A stretch of DNA of 64,000 nucleotides. Origin: Gerris lacustris (lineage: Eukaryota; Arthropoda; Insecta; Hemiptera; Gerridae). Position 1 is the stretch's first letter. Every line of letters begins with the position of its first letter. Position numbers and translations under genes: made by a program. This document shows, piece by piece, positions 1-11,411 of the stretch. Where the stretch lies: NCBI GenBank assembly GCA_951217055.1, contig OX578281.1:9888447-9952446 (forward strand). Reading direction: 5' to 3'. The notes beneath the pieces are model-generated. The model saw only the letters and a program-made list of their open reading frames with translations. It searched no databases and was not told the DNA's origin.

Positions 1-212
1 GAAAAATAGTTTTTTAAATTGAGGAATACATCAGCGAGTGAGTATCAAATGTCTTATTCAAGGATGATTAAAAAACCGTGAAAAATAAAGTCATTAGATA
101 ATGATAATATAGATACTTGTTTACTCTAATCGGGTATATTGGAAATCTAAAACAACCGTAAGCCAACCGTAATTTTGTAGACCATAAAGCACAGTTCACA
201 TATATACTAACA

Positions 213-413
213 CTTAGCGGGTCCTGCACGTAACATGGCTCAGACATAAGTTTTCACACTATACCAAATACCATCAACCTTCTTACAAACCCTGACAGAC
301 AAACTAGAAAATTTAAACGTACTTACATACTTAAGCATATTTCAAGCACCATTCACGTAGCGTTTCCAGCACGTAACGTGGTAGACATGGCACAAACATA
401 AGTTTTCACACCA
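213..413. repeat. imperfect direct duplication in AT-rich leader
   Basis: Two similar blocks, about 213-265 and 357-413, share the words CACGTAACRTGG and ACATAAGTTTTCACAC in the same order. The rest of bases 1-470 is AT-rich sequence in which I see no gene. Confidence 0.5.
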
Positions 414-569
414 TACAGACAACACACTTACAGACGCCGACAGACAAATTAGTGAGTTTAAAAACTTTTCGGTGGAAGAATTAGCCGTAGTAGCAATTTT
501 ACTTGAAGAAGAAGTTAACAAATTAAATTATGAGGAAGAAGAGCAAAAAAAAAAATGGGAAAGAAGATT

Positions 570-1265
570 TGCTCTATATCCAATGAATTTAAATAAATTG
601 GTAGTGCGTGAAGTCTCACGTAAAAAGGATTTCGTTGGTGTTGTAAACATGAAATTAGTAAGGGGGGGGGGGGGAGATTTTAATGTTTTTTTGACAAAAT
701 GGCGTAGAAAATTAAAAGCTTTCCACAAGTGTTATATATTTTTGTAATCTACTCTTCAATACCTTTCATTTGATACCTCACTCAAAATTTTAAAAAAATA
801 TTTATTTCCCCTTGACAGCAATTAGCCGCCATCTTGGATTCCCAAATAATCCGACCAAGTTGCTATTCTTATTTTTTCTTTGGCCCATCAGACTGCACAT
901 TTTTCATATTTTTTTATATTTTTAGTAAGAGCGGAAATATAGTTTTAGGGGGGGGGGGGGGCACGCTAAATTTTGATGTTTTGTGACAAAATGGCGGGGA
1001 AAATTAAACGCTTTCCACAAGTGCTATATGTTTTTGTAATCTAGTCTTCAATACCTTTTATTTGATACCCCACTCAAAATTAAAAAAAAAAAAATTAAAA
1101 AGGAGTTATCCACCATTTTGGATTTGAACAACTGATAATTTTGAATTAGCTATATTTTTCCTGTGTGCACGTCAAAATAATCTTTAATATTGGAAAGTTT
1201 TATGTTTCTATCTCTTTCCATTCAAAAGTTATTGGAACCGTACAGAGTGACAGACAGACAGACAC
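570..1265 (-). repeat. dispersed repeat family D1 (copy 1)
   Basis: This stretch is the reverse complement of a family that recurs at about 23560-24300, 29270-29780, 30370-30560, 34115-34980 and 42930-43320. Shared landmarks are a sentence around ATTTGATACCCCACTC (or its complement), a GACAGACAGACA or GTCCGTCCGTCC block, and long guanine or cytosine runs (here G13 at 662-674 and G14 at 948-961). No coding capacity is visible. The family looks like a non-autonomous interspersed element, but I cannot assign a superfamily. Confidence 0.6.
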
Positions 1266-1319
1266 ATGAACGAAACGATAAAGGATTTCTTTTTTGGTTT
1301 TACCAACGAAACCCTAAAA

Positions 1320-1451
1320 AGAAAAATAATTCTACACGCTCTAGAAAGAGCTGTAGATGATGACAGAAATTTCAAATACTTCAGAATGAACCAATATGAT
1401 TTTCAAACCATTGTAACCATAATTTCACCCGTGATAACTAAACAAAACAAC
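1320..1451 (+). pseudogene. PIF/Harbinger-type transposase, N-terminal fragment
   Basis: About 44 codons in one frame read like the N-terminal segment of HARBI1/DDE_Tnp_4 transposases: a basic helical stretch, then the motif FKYFRM, then a segment ending ISPVITKQ. In intact family members this precedes the helix-turn-helix and DDE catalytic region. Here neither follows, and the frame runs on into unrelated sequence with a stop at 1590-1592. It is therefore a dead fragment. The assignment rests on motif memory only. A two-exon MADF gene at 31.1-33.6 kb could belong to the same transposon class, because PIF/Harbinger elements carry a second Myb/SANT-like protein. Confidence 0.45.
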
Positions 1452-1592
1452 TGTATCTGCCATCACTTAAGTCATATGGGAATATTCGTCAGTAGTTTAT
1501 CACTAATAATTGATTTATTGGATTCAATACAAAAATACTGCCAATTTGTGTGGCACATAGCTTCCTCGCGTCCTATTTCGAACAAATTTTAA

Positions 1593-2235
1593 TGATTTTT
1601 TGCTTTTAAAACCTATTATTGTCTAATTATTCTCCTCCTCCCCATTTTTTAAATATATCAAAATTGTTGTGATTTTTTACATCTATTAAAGTATCAATTT
1701 AGCAAAATTTAAAGAGAACTCGTAGTTGAAATTAATCTGGGGCTATCTGCGGGTTACTTTTGATAAACTATACAAGTTTTATACAAATCATATAAGGACG
1801 CTCTTTGTAGAGCATGTAGAATTATTTTATTTTTTTCTTAAAAATTATATTTTCTTTTTTATTCATTATTTTTCTTTTTTAAATTCATTGGATATACAGC
1901 AAGTCTTCTTTTCTTTTTTTGCTCTTCTTCCGCACAATCCAATTAGTTAACTTCTTCTTCTTCAAGTAACATTGCTACCACGGCTAATTCTTCAACCGTT
2001 TTTAAACTCACTAATTTGTGAGACAGGTGTAAATATATGTATGTCTGAGTGCATGTGGGGAAGAGAAACAATAGGCTCATAAGGTTGAAACTTATGTGTA
2101 AACCAACTATGGGCTAATTATGACCTACCATCCAAATTTCAATAAAATCGGATGAGCAGTTTTTAAGATATGTTGGTTCACAAAAATTGAGACATACATT
2201 ATGTCTAAATGACAGACCGAGACATACATGTCTGT
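1593..2235. other. non-coding, no feature recognised
   Basis: T-rich sequence with no open frame of recognisable family. The text around 2130-2190 (ATCCAAATTTCAATAAAATCGG then a block rich in GACA/GACC) is the type seen at the 3' ends of arthropod interspersed repeats. Confidence 0.4.
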
Positions 2236-2400
2236 CTAAAACGGATTTCTGTCTTGGAATTTTTGAAATCGTAAACCTTCACTTAGCCTCCGTTACCTTC
2301 AGTAAGCTCGGAATCAAAAATTCATCAGACATGCGGACAGACTCACGCCAGCACAGACCAAATATTCTTTACGACAATACTGGCCGTTGCGGCGCACAAT
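2236..2400 (+). repeat. dispersed repeat D2 (copy 1)
   Basis: Shares ordered blocks with 30262-30372: AAACGGATTTCTGTCTTGG, then TTTTTGAAATCG, then CCGTTACCTTC and GTAAGCTCGGAA. The second copy is preceded by an (ACAG)n tract. Short, non-coding, family unknown. Confidence 0.6.
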
Positions 2401-2689
2401 CCTTGTAGGTGTGAATACTCAAATAAATAATATATGTAACAATTAGTTTTGTTTCTTGGCTGGTACGTGCTGGTAGATGTGAATGGTACTTTTTTTTTTA
2501 AACAAGTTATTTATTGGCATAAGTAACAAAACATTTTTGTGTTTACCGGAGCCAGAATGTTATTTTGAGTGGGGATAGTTTGTACCTTGCATAATTTTTT
2601 TGGTATTTTGTAAAGGATTGGAGCTTTTGAATTACATTTGTGGAAGGGTATATTGGATAATTTCGGAGTAAATATTTTATAATTTATTT

Positions 2690-3600
2690 ATTTATTTTTA
2701 TAATTATTATTATTTTTATTTTTTTTATTTTTTTTTTAAATGGGAATTTTTGATTGGACTTTTGTTGGGATAATATGCAGGTGTTTAAATGGGTATCATA
2801 GGCAGTCTGTGGACTGACTTAATAAGGGACCAACCTGGCATTTGCCTAGTAAATTGATGGAAACCACAGAAAACCTTAATTAGGTTGGGCGGACCCGAGT
2901 CCTTCCTAAATTCTTCCTATGTTTTCCTAAGTTGTTTTTTTTTTTCGTTAGTGTTTCTGTTGGTGAGTGGACTCTTTTTTTGTCAATTTTTTTGGATTTT
3001 TGTCAATTTTAGGCTAAGGGGAGTCATTTATTTCTTTTACGAATTTTAGTGTGAGATTAATATTTTTTAAATTTGAGAATAGGATGGTCTTGATTTTTTT
3101 CATTTTTGTCTTGAATTTCTTGTATTTTAAGTTTATGGTATAATTTATTTCTTTCTGATTTATATTTCGGACATTCCAATAGGATGTGAGTTACTTTTTC
3201 TTCTTTTTCAGGACAAGTATAGCATATTGGTGAATCACTTAGTCCTATCATATAGGATTGTATTGAATGCATCGTGCATGGTGACTTCTTTATAAGTATT
3301 AATTTTGATTATATCTGTACGTGGTAGTTTTGTTTTCCAAAACCATGGTTTAAGTGGATTTTTTTTTTACTACTGATTTGAAAATTCTTGCTTTTTCTGG
3401 TTTTTCTTGTAGTTTTATATTCCATTTTTCAAACATATTCTTTTTGGATAGTGTTATGAGGTCTCTTGTTGGTATTTTTTTTTTCAGATTGTTGTGTAGG
3501 GGTATTGGCAAGTTTGTCTACTTCCTCGTTTCCTTCAATTCCTTGAAAGAAGTAAAAATGCTACTTTGTACTAAGTATGATATTTAATGAAATCGGTGCA
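2690..3600 (-). pseudogene. LINE 3' remnant: RNase H end and C-terminal zinc motif
   Basis: On the minus strand the residues GIEGNEEVDKLA (about 3548-3484) match the last RNase H motif of Jockey/I-like non-LTR retrotransposons. Further on, after a frame break near 3275, a 71-codon frame (3272-3057) carries GLSDSP followed by C-x2-C, H-x4-C, the gag-unrelated zinc motif typical of the ORF2 tail in these elements. A T-rich run at 2690-2740 on the plus strand would be the poly(A) end. At least one frameshift separates the two coding pieces, so it is inactive. The reverse transcriptase and endonuclease are absent. Confidence 0.7.
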
Positions 3601-4038
3601 TTAGTTTGGGCTTAACACATCTGCATTAGGTAATAAGTAAAAAAAATAATGCGAAGGATGAAAAATTCCTAAAAAAAAACAAATTTCAACATAAGCTATA
3701 TTCAAAAGAACACCCACGCTATTAAAAAAACTACAATTTGTAATCTATAAAAAAAGTAAAGGAAATCATACATTGTAATGAATAAAAAAACGTTGTGAAG
3801 TTAAGCGTTTACAAAGAGCATCAATATATCTGAAGCAGAAGTATGTAGAATGATGGATGATCAAGTTAATATGATTAAGTAATAATAACTAACTCATAAG
3901 CATTGTAACAGAATGAAAACAAAAGTTAGGAGAGCACGTGGGCGTTACGAACAGAATGGCAACAAACAAAGATCCGTATACTCATTAAGATTAAATGATT
4001 CGCTAAATAATAACATTTCAAGGAAGTAGAAAACACCA

Positions 4039-5275
4039 TTAGACAATAAGAACTGCCCTAGCATGTGGAAAATAATAATGCTTTTTTAAAACATAATTTG
4101 TAATAGCCCAGGAGATAGCGTGCAAAAAATGTCTGACTAATATCAAGCTAGAATTTTGTATATAAGTTAATCTTTTGGTGCCTTTTAAGAAAATGAGGTC
4201 GGCTAAATTCGTCTGCGGGACATAAGTTGGCAATAGGCATAGGAAATTAACAAGCCGGCGGAGAGTGGCATTTTTGTTGGCAATTTGATTTCTTTATGAT
4301 TCTGAGTACAAAATAAGATAGTAGACCGAAATTCTACTAAAAAAAGTTGATGTTAATTTGTCACGTTCTAGATGAAAACTTTTATTTGAAGTTATATTTG
4401 AATAACTAAACTATCGAGTGACGAACTAAAATCAACATGATTTTTATCTACAAACTAATTTTGTATATTGCCGCTCTCCACCGGTTTGTTTTTTTCAAAT
4501 GCCTATTGCCAAACAATGTCCCATAGACTAAAGGTATGTTCATAGCTGGCGGATACGTATTTGCGGAGGCCCGAAGGGATTCATCTATGGCAACTCTTTT
4601 GCGGCGCCGCAGAAAGTTGGTTCCAAACCATCTTTTTTGCGGCGCCGCTTTAAAACCTGTATGGAACCTTCACTTCTTCCTCTTCTTATTTTCTTTCTTT
4701 TTTTATGTTAAAATTGTTTTGTTATATTTGTATCTGTTCATTTGTTCCTGCATTATTTTTATTATAAACTGGTGTTTAATCTACGTTTTTTATCAGTGTT
4801 TTATCTTTATCTGTGTATTATGTCCATGTTTTTTATATCGGTGCTTATTATATCTGTTCCTACATTATTTTTATTATATATCTATTTCTTATTTATATAA
4901 TAATAAAAGTCCTTATCTATAATCTTATTATATAAGTTTTTATAAGCAAGAGAACTAAATTCAAGTAGAAAAAACGATGTTATAATTGGCTTTGTTTATA
5001 ACCTGGCCGACCGAAACTCGAGGGGAGGGAAACAAACGACTCCGTCCTCCGTCTCGGCGGTTCTCCGAATATATATTGTTATCTGTTATCTATATAGCCC
5101 TCCGCAAATACTTATCCGCTAGCTGTGAACCCACCTTAACTTACCATGACCACATATTTTTAATAGAAAAAGCACCAAAAGATTAATTTATATACAAAAT
5201 TCTAGTTTGATGTTAGTCAGACATTGTGTTTGCGCTCTATCCGAGTTTATGCAATTAAGTGCTCGAGGATTTGGA
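4039..5275. repeat. palindromic repeat, arms about 200 bp, interrupted by a MITE
   Basis: The block 4100-4290 reappears reversed in 4455-4531 plus 5137-5265. Matching words include CTAGAATTTTGTATATAAG, TAATCTTTTGGTGCC, GCCTATTGCCAA, and GGAGAGTGGC against GCCGCTCTCC. The right arm is split at 4532-5136 by a separate inserted element. A third, single-armed copy lies at 54353-54480 inside the large transposon, so this is an interspersed family with long inverted repeats. It carries no gene. Confidence 0.75.
4532..5136. mobile_element. MITE, PIF/Harbinger-like, TAA target duplication
   Basis: The ends form inverted repeats of about 38 bp with a few mismatches: AGGTATGTTCATAGCTGGCG on the left and its counterpart ending GAACCCACCT on the right, followed inward by TTTGCGGAGG and CCTCCGCAAA. 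TAA flanks both sides (4529-4531 and 5137-5139), which is the usual 3-bp target duplication of PIF/Harbinger. The element is 605 bp with no coding capacity. The uninterrupted sister arm at about 4215 supplies the empty site. Confidence 0.7.
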
Positions 5276-5294
5276 ACAGTACTAACTAAAAATG

Positions 5295-5325
5295 ATTTGA
5301 TAGAGGTTTCAGACCTCTATCAAAT
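5295..5325. repeat. short perfect hairpin
   Basis: Twelve-base arms TTTGATAGAGGT and ACCTCTATCAAA enclose a 5-base loop. It could fold in DNA or RNA, but no gene is adjacent to give it a role. Confidence 0.6.
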
Positions 5326-5353
5326 CATACAACCTCACAGGGGTTGGTTAGAT

Positions 5354-5410
5354 CAGCGATTCTCAACCTTTGGGTCGCGACCCAAAAATGGGTCGCAGTA
5401 ATTATTTTGG
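5354..5410. mobile_element. hAT terminal fragment
   Basis: Begins CAGCGATTCTCAACCTTTGG and continues with GGTCGCGACCC, the well-known terminus of one hAT family. No matching opposite end occurs nearby, so this is a solitary end. Confidence 0.55.
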
Positions 5411-5906
5411 GAATTAGTAAAATAACAAATAAAATGCATGCATGTAAGAAAATATCTTGAAGATTAATTACTTTTCATTAATCAGTAGAGGTCGACCAAG
5501 AAGTCATGGAAATGTGAGGAGTGCGCTAGTGTCGTCATGTACAGTCAGTTTTTGATATAATAGACCACGGTCAAAAAACACAGTGTTGTTCTTTGGTTAT
5601 TAATCATTTTATTTTTAATAACTTCTAATTGTTTTGCTACAGGCAACACTGAACCTGATAAGAAATCACTAATAATATACGATAATATCTTAATATTATT
5701 ATTTATTGATTATTCATAATAATATTCTTTAAATCTAAATCGATTTTCTTCTTTCTTAATCTATTTTTTTCTTCCTCTTTATTTCTGAGTTTGATTTGTA
5801 TTTAGGACAGTTGTGACTATAATTCGTATTGTATAAAAACAAACAAAACAGGAAACCTAACAGATTGGAAACCTTCTTGTTGTTGTTATTCGTGAGATTT
5901 GACTAT

Positions 5907-6052
5907 TGGAATTACTTTTCTTTAACGTATTCTATATATTTATTTAAATCACAAAAAAACATTAACTCTTTTTTCTTCTCGAGTCTGTCAAACGACTGCC
6001 CAAAACATTGAAAAATAAAAAATAAACATTGAAAATCATCGCCTTAGCGACA
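5907..6052 (-). repeat. 3' LTR of BEL/Pao element
   Basis: Base-for-base identical to 11412-11557. The polyprotein stop codon (6044-6046) lies inside it, so the last codons are encoded by LTR sequence. Confidence 0.9.
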
Positions 6053-9000
6053 CTCGGGCGAGCGAATAGACTCTTCGTCCCCGATTTCAAGCGGATATAG
6101 CATCCCAATAGACCTTAATCGGGTTTCTGCTGATCCCGCTACTTTCACCTTGGCTGCTCTGATATTACCATCTTGGCTGGGCACAAGCTCTTCAATTCGG
6201 CCAATTTTCCACTGCTGACGAGGTGTTCTATCTCCCAGTAAGACTACTCCTACCTTAGGTGATCTGTACACTGATCTTCTTCCTTGTTGGTGGTTAAGTT
6301 TTGTCCGTTCTCTTAATGAAACCAAATACTGATCCTTCCAACTCTTCCAAAAGCTATCTAACAGCTTTTGCCCTTTCCTCCATGCATCTAATAATTGCTT
6401 CTTTGTTTCCGTGCCGGCCGCTTGATTCGTGTTTGCTGGCTCGAGTATTCTTTTTGTTCCTATGAAATCCCCTGGAGTTAATACGTTGTCCTCAACCTCC
6501 GGGCCAACGTAGAACAGTGGGCGTGAGTTAACCGTTGCTTCTACTTCTGTTAAAATCGTATTTAATTGACTCAGTGTTAATTGCTTCTTTCCTAGGCTTT
6601 TCTTCAAGCATCTTTTTACTAATCCCACCATCCGTTCGTAGACTCCTCCTGTCCATGGTGCTAGGTCGGTAGTAAATTTCCAGTCTATTCCGTTCTTTAT
6701 ACAGTAATCTAATGTCTCCTTATTAGTCAAGTCAGTGTGAATATCTCCATTCCTTAATATTGTGCTGGCTAGATGAAACTGCCTAGCATTATCTGAAAGA
6801 ATTATCTTTGGCGTTCCCCTCCTAGCAACAAATCTCCGTAAGGACTGAAGAAATTCGTTAGCTGTCATATCATACACTACTTCAAGATGTATTGCCCTAG
6901 TGGTAAGGCATGTAAATAAACATACCCAACATTTATTACTATTACTATTAAATTTGAAATACAGTGGGCCGAAAAAATCTAGTCCTGTATTTGTAAATGC
7001 TATGTTTTTTGCTACTCTAAATTCTGGTAAAATTGGAAAACCTGGTAGTTTAAAGGCTCCCCCCTCCAATTTTTTACACTTACAACATCTTTTTATTATA
7101 TTTGATATGACTGCCCTTCCCTTAGGTATCCAAATTTTCTTTCTAATTTCAATTAAAGTCTGAGCTACCCCACAATGAAAATATTTTTCGTGTATTTCAA
7201 CAATCAATAGCCTTGTTAAATGACTTTTACCCGGTAATAATATAGGAAATTTGGTATCATATGTTATGTCCGCATTCTGAATTCTTCCCGAACACCTAAT
7301 GATTCCGTTTTCATCTAAAAATAAACCCAGTTGTTCTTTTAACGCATTTCTTTTCCCTACTCTCATGTCTTCTAAAACTTTTCCCCATTCTTTTTTCTGG
7401 ATAAATTTAAACCATGCCCTTTCACTTAAATGTATTTCATTAAGATAACCTAATTCTATTTTTCTTAGTTTATTAATAAATCTAAATCCTAATCTAGTTA
7501 ATTTGATCAACTTCCAATAGCTAGAAAATTGATTTTCGTCTATCTGAAAAGGAGACCCAATTGTTTCTGTAACAGGAAAAGAAACTGTGCTAACTAAATT
7601 TGTTTTCAGTTCCTCATCAATTTCTTCAATAAGCCACTCAGGCCACTCTAAACTATCATTTTTTAACCAGAGCGGTCCGTTCCACCAAGTTTGATTTTCT
7701 TTGAGTTGTATAGCGGAGCATCCTCTTGTAGCTAAATCCGCTATATTTTCTTCTCCTGGTACAAAATGAAACTCTACTCCTTTGGTTTTTCTTATTTCTA
7801 ATACTCTATTTTCTACAAATATTGGAAGAGGTTTTGATGACCTTATCCAATGCAGAACACATTTAGAGTCTGTAGCTAATATTTTCTTCTGAATATTTAA
7901 ATTTTGTAAAGTTTCACAGATAAAATTTATGCTCCTTATTCCTATAAGTACTCCTAATAACTCTAATCTAGGAATAGATATCCCTTTAATGGGTGCTAAT
8001 TTAGATTTGGCAAACACTAATTTCGTCTTATATTCATTTTTAAGTTTAAATCTAACATAAGTAACTGCTGCGTATGCATAACATGAAGCATCACAAAAAG
8101 TGATTATTTCAATAGAACTTTCTTCATTAAACTCTACCCACCTAGGAATATTTATCATTATTATTCCTTTTATTTTATCTGCAATACATTTCCATTCATT
8201 CCACAATTCGTCTTTTAACTTATCTTCCCACCCCAATTTTTGAATCCATAGTTCTCTTAAAAATATTTTTCCTAATAAAGTTACAGGTACAAATAGACCT
8301 AGAGGATCAAAAAATGATGCTATAAATTTTAAAATACTTCTTTTAGAGTTCCCTTGAACTAAGCTATTATTTTCTCTAGGAGTTTTGATACTAATGTCGT
8401 CTAATCTTGTGTTCCATTTTATTCCTAATACATTTACCGTTTCATCTTCTGATCGATCTTCTTTATTCAATATTTTTCTCACTTCCTCTGAGTTGGAACT
8501 AAACTCTCTTATGTTCATTGAGGCACTCCTAAAGATTTCTTTACTTTTTCGATATAATTCTATTGCCTTTTGTTCATCTTTGGCGCCTACTAATGCATTA
8601 TCTACGTAAATATTTTTCATAATCAATTGACAAGTTTCATCTCCAATATGATTTAAGTGGAACTGAATTGTAGCGTTCAACAAAAATGGACTTGAGATTA
8701 TCCCAAAGGCCACTCTAGTAAATCTCAATTCAATTAAATTTTCTTCTTTTGGTTCTTTGGTGATATCTTTAACCCACAGAAATCTGGTTACGTCTCTGTC
8801 CTTAAAATGTAAACCTATTTGCAGAAATGCCTTTTCAATATCTCCTACTAAAGCTATCTTAAACATCCTAAATCTAATTAGTATCGCACATAGGTCTTCC
8901 ATCAGTACTCTTCCTCGCATGAGGCAATCATTTAGGCTTCTTTCTGACTTCTTTGTTTTAGCTGATGCATCGTATACAATGCGAAGTTTAGTAGTGGTTT

Positions 9001-11317
9001 TCTGGGGGGTAATTACAGGATGATGTGGTAAATAATGCTTGATTTCTCCTACAATTGTATTTGGTGTAATGAATTCCAATATACCCTTATTTATTTGCTC
9101 TTGAATTATCGAATCGTATTTAATTAATATGTCTAAATCTTGATTTTTACATAATGACTTGAGCCTACCGCGTGCTAAATGATAGTTGTCTGTAATGTCC
9201 GGTGGATAATCTCGCCAAGGCCAAGACACATGGTACCTTCCATCTATAAACTGAATGCTTTCGCTAAATTTCTTTAGAGCAATATCGTCTTCGATAACTG
9301 ACGGGTTCCCTTTTATCCCTATACTTTCTAAATTCCACAATAATCCTAAGTCTTCCCCGGTTTTATTCACTAAACTTATATCTGGTTTGTCCAGGTAGGT
9401 GTACTCTTCCCAAGGTATAGCTGACTTACAATACGTAGTAAAACTGATTCCTATTCTTTGATTTATCTGCTTAAGTGCCTTTCTAGACCTTCCACTTACT
9501 ATCCATCCTACTTCAGTATTTACTATGTACAACCCTTCTCTAATCTCTATTCTATCAGCTCCCATAAGGTCAAAATAGTACCCATTTCCTATTAAAAGAT
9601 TGATATCCTCGAACCCTTCTTTTATTGTATCTTCATTCTCGGCAAATTTCAAGTATGGATAATTTTTCCTTATTTCAGCCACGACTGGATTAACTTTAAA
9701 TTCTTTTAAAATTGTCGGAACAACATTTGCAGATATTTCAAATCTCTTTCCATTTTTTAATATAATATTAATTTTTACTAATGATGTTGTGATAGTTTTA
9801 GGTTTTTCATTGCCAAAAACATAAACTGAAAGTTGTTCCTTATTGTATTTTTCCAAATTTAATTGTTTAACTATTTGTTCTGTAATGTACGTCCTTTGAC
9901 TCCCTGAATCCAACAGTGCTCTTATCTTTATTTTTTCTTTGTCTTCTGGTCCTTCAACTTCTGTAATAGCTGTCTGTAAATAAACTATCTCCTCTTCCCC
10001 TTCTCTATTTTCATGCTCTGTAGTATCTATCTTTCCTGAATTTATGCTTAATGTTGATGTATTTTTCTGCTTATTTTCTTCCTTACTTTTTGAAAACTTT
10101 TTTGGACAAAGACTTCTATGATGGCTTTTTATTTGCTTACAGTAATAACATGATTTTCTTACTGTACAATTTTTCGCATAGTGTGATTTTGACAGGCAAA
10201 TATAACATCCCTCTACCTTAGCTTTTCTTTCATCGACGGTCTTGAATTGGTCGCATTGATCACTCCAGTGTTTTTTAAGACAGTAATTACATTTGGCTTC
10301 TACTACGGGTAACGCTTCTGTCGTACTTCGAAATTGTTTCGATGTACTTGCCTCACACTTATAATCCTTTGTTTCCCCTCCTACTGAGTAACTTACTCCT
10401 TCCTTTCCCCTTCCCGTTCTATTTTCTACCTTTTCCCTAGCTACTATTAATCTGTTTAAATACTTCCTTAGTTTATCTGGTTTTATCTTCGACGTGTCTT
10501 TATCCTCCTCTAGTTTAAGGATAATTTTTGAGGGAAACTTAGAAATAATAAGTGGAACTAAATGTGGATGAGAAATGTCTTCTCCCATTGCCTCTAATGA
10601 TCTTAATGTTGATTCGATCTGATCTAAAGTATTCCTTAACTTGAAAGTTTGTTCCGTCGATGTAGGTATAAGCCTTAACTGATCGTACAGATCATTTTTT
10701 ATCATTCCCTCCTGCCCGTACCTATCTTTTAACAATGAAATGGCAACCTGGTAATTATTATTTGTCATGGCTAACCCTGAAATACATCGTAATGCTTCGT
10801 CTGACAAATAAGATCGTAAATAATTAAATTTGTCGACATCCCTCATATTGATTTGGGAATGAATTACTGACTCAAAAGAGTCCCAAAACTCAGCCCATTT
10901 AGTGGTATTACCCCTAAATTTCTGTATAACTAATTCTGGGAGTTTAACTGATTTTTGAATTGCTGTGCTTTGTTTTGGTTCGTTATGTGTTTTATAAATT
11001 ATTCTTTGTTTTATAACTGTCAGGTCAGTGTTTACTTCGTCGACGTCAAATTTTAAGTTATATTCTTCTTCTGTTTCTTGTTCTATTTTTGTAATTTCTG
11101 CTTTATTGTCTTCTAATGTCAGTGCTAATTTCATTAGGTTTTCTCTAAGGTCAAAAAAAGTCGTAGCGAATTTGTCAATTCTATCTAAATATTTGTCTAT
11201 CTCAGGTTCGTCTAAGTCGTCTGTTTCTGTTAGTTTGTCCCGGATGGTGGCGATTAAATCTATAAGCCTTTTCTTTGCTGGTCCTAAGCCCATTCTTATT
11301 CTTCCGATTGTCGTCAT
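6044..11317 (-). CDS. BEL/Pao gag-pol polyprotein
   Basis: A 1757-aa uninterrupted polyprotein for element packaging, reverse transcription and integration. Domains in order: gag-like DUF1759 (about 115-290); cysteine/histidine knuckles (343-404, CNYC, CYIC, CYYC); aspartic protease DUF1758 with LLDSGSQ at 468-474; reverse transcriptase (about 760-925) with D826 in LVGDIEKAF and YVDN at 904-907; Pao-type RNase H region (about 995-1200, CDAS, ATDSK); integrase zinc region (H1376, H1381, C1411, C1414); integrase core with D1447, D1509 and E1561 spaced as DDE; C-terminal DUF5641 (about 1640-1740). The second aspartate of the usual YxDD box is asparagine. I have seen YVDN in other BEL elements, so it may not be disabling. 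The start ATG is the first in frame, 94 bp from the 5' LTR. No stop or frameshift is seen, which with the identical LTRs indicates recent insertion. Confidence 0.95.
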   Translation of the reverse strand: MTTIGRIRMGLGPAKKRLIDLIATIRDKLTETDDLDEPEIDKYLDRIDKFATTFFDLRENLMKLALTLEDNKAEITKIEQETEEEYNLKFDVDEVNTDLTVIKQRIIYKTHNEPKQSTAIQKSVKLPELVIQKFRGNTTKWAEFWDSFESVIHSQINMRDVDKFNYLRSYLSDEALRCISGLAMTNNNYQVAISLLKDRYGQEGMIKNDLYDQLRLIPTSTEQTFKLRNTLDQIESTLRSLEAMGEDISHPHLVPLIISKFPSKIILKLEEDKDTSKIKPDKLRKYLNRLIVAREKVENRTGRGKEGVSYSVGGETKDYKCEASTSKQFRSTTEALPVVEAKCNYCLKKHWSDQCDQFKTVDERKAKVEGCYICLSKSHYAKNCTVRKSCYYCKQIKSHHRSLCPKKFSKSKEENKQKNTSTLSINSGKIDTTEHENREGEEEIVYLQTAITEVEGPEDKEKIKIRALLDSGSQRTYITEQIVKQLNLEKYNKEQLSVYVFGNEKPKTITTSLVKINIILKNGKRFEISANVVPTILKEFKVNPVVAEIRKNYPYLKFAENEDTIKEGFEDINLLIGNGYYFDLMGADRIEIREGLYIVNTEVGWIVSGRSRKALKQINQRIGISFTTYCKSAIPWEEYTYLDKPDISLVNKTGEDLGLLWNLESIGIKGNPSVIEDDIALKKFSESIQFIDGRYHVSWPWRDYPPDITDNYHLARGRLKSLCKNQDLDILIKYDSIIQEQINKGILEFITPNTIVGEIKHYLPHHPVITPQKTTTKLRIVYDASAKTKKSERSLNDCLMRGRVLMEDLCAILIRFRMFKIALVGDIEKAFLQIGLHFKDRDVTRFLWVKDITKEPKEENLIELRFTRVAFGIISSPFLLNATIQFHLNHIGDETCQLIMKNIYVDNALVGAKDEQKAIELYRKSKEIFRSASMNIREFSSNSEEVRKILNKEDRSEDETVNVLGIKWNTRLDDISIKTPRENNSLVQGNSKRSILKFIASFFDPLGLFVPVTLLGKIFLRELWIQKLGWEDKLKDELWNEWKCIADKIKGIIMINIPRWVEFNEESSIEIITFCDASCYAYAAVTYVRFKLKNEYKTKLVFAKSKLAPIKGISIPRLELLGVLIGIRSINFICETLQNLNIQKKILATDSKCVLHWIRSSKPLPIFVENRVLEIRKTKGVEFHFVPGEENIADLATRGCSAIQLKENQTWWNGPLWLKNDSLEWPEWLIEEIDEELKTNLVSTVSFPVTETIGSPFQIDENQFSSYWKLIKLTRLGFRFINKLRKIELGYLNEIHLSERAWFKFIQKKEWGKVLEDMRVGKRNALKEQLGLFLDENGIIRCSGRIQNADITYDTKFPILLPGKSHLTRLLIVEIHEKYFHCGVAQTLIEIRKKIWIPKGRAVISNIIKRCCKCKKLEGGAFKLPGFPILPEFRVAKNIAFTNTGLDFFGPLYFKFNSNSNKCWVCLFTCLTTRAIHLEVVYDMTANEFLQSLRRFVARRGTPKIILSDNARQFHLASTILRNGDIHTDLTNKETLDYCIKNGIDWKFTTDLAPWTGGVYERMVGLVKRCLKKSLGKKQLTLSQLNTILTEVEATVNSRPLFYVGPEVEDNVLTPGDFIGTKRILEPANTNQAAGTETKKQLLDAWRKGQKLLDSFWKSWKDQYLVSLRERTKLNHQQGRRSVYRSPKVGVVLLGDRTPRQQWKIGRIEELVPSQDGNIRAAKVKVAGSAETRLRSIGMLYPLEIGDEESIRSPECR

Positions 11318-11411
11318 TTTAATATAGATGTTCTTATTCTAATTATATTACCTTCCGCCTTCCGCCGTAAATCTGTTTTTTCTCTGCTACCACGTTTGTA
11401 ATGAACACTAT

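Noticed and set aside
4536..4922. 128-codon hydrophobic frame
   Set aside because: Falls inside the TAA-flanked MITE and consists of T-rich sequence translated as Phe/Leu/Tyr/Ile.
6900..7163. Plus-strand frames within 6900-11327
   Set aside because: Antisense shadows of the BEL/Pao polyprotein.
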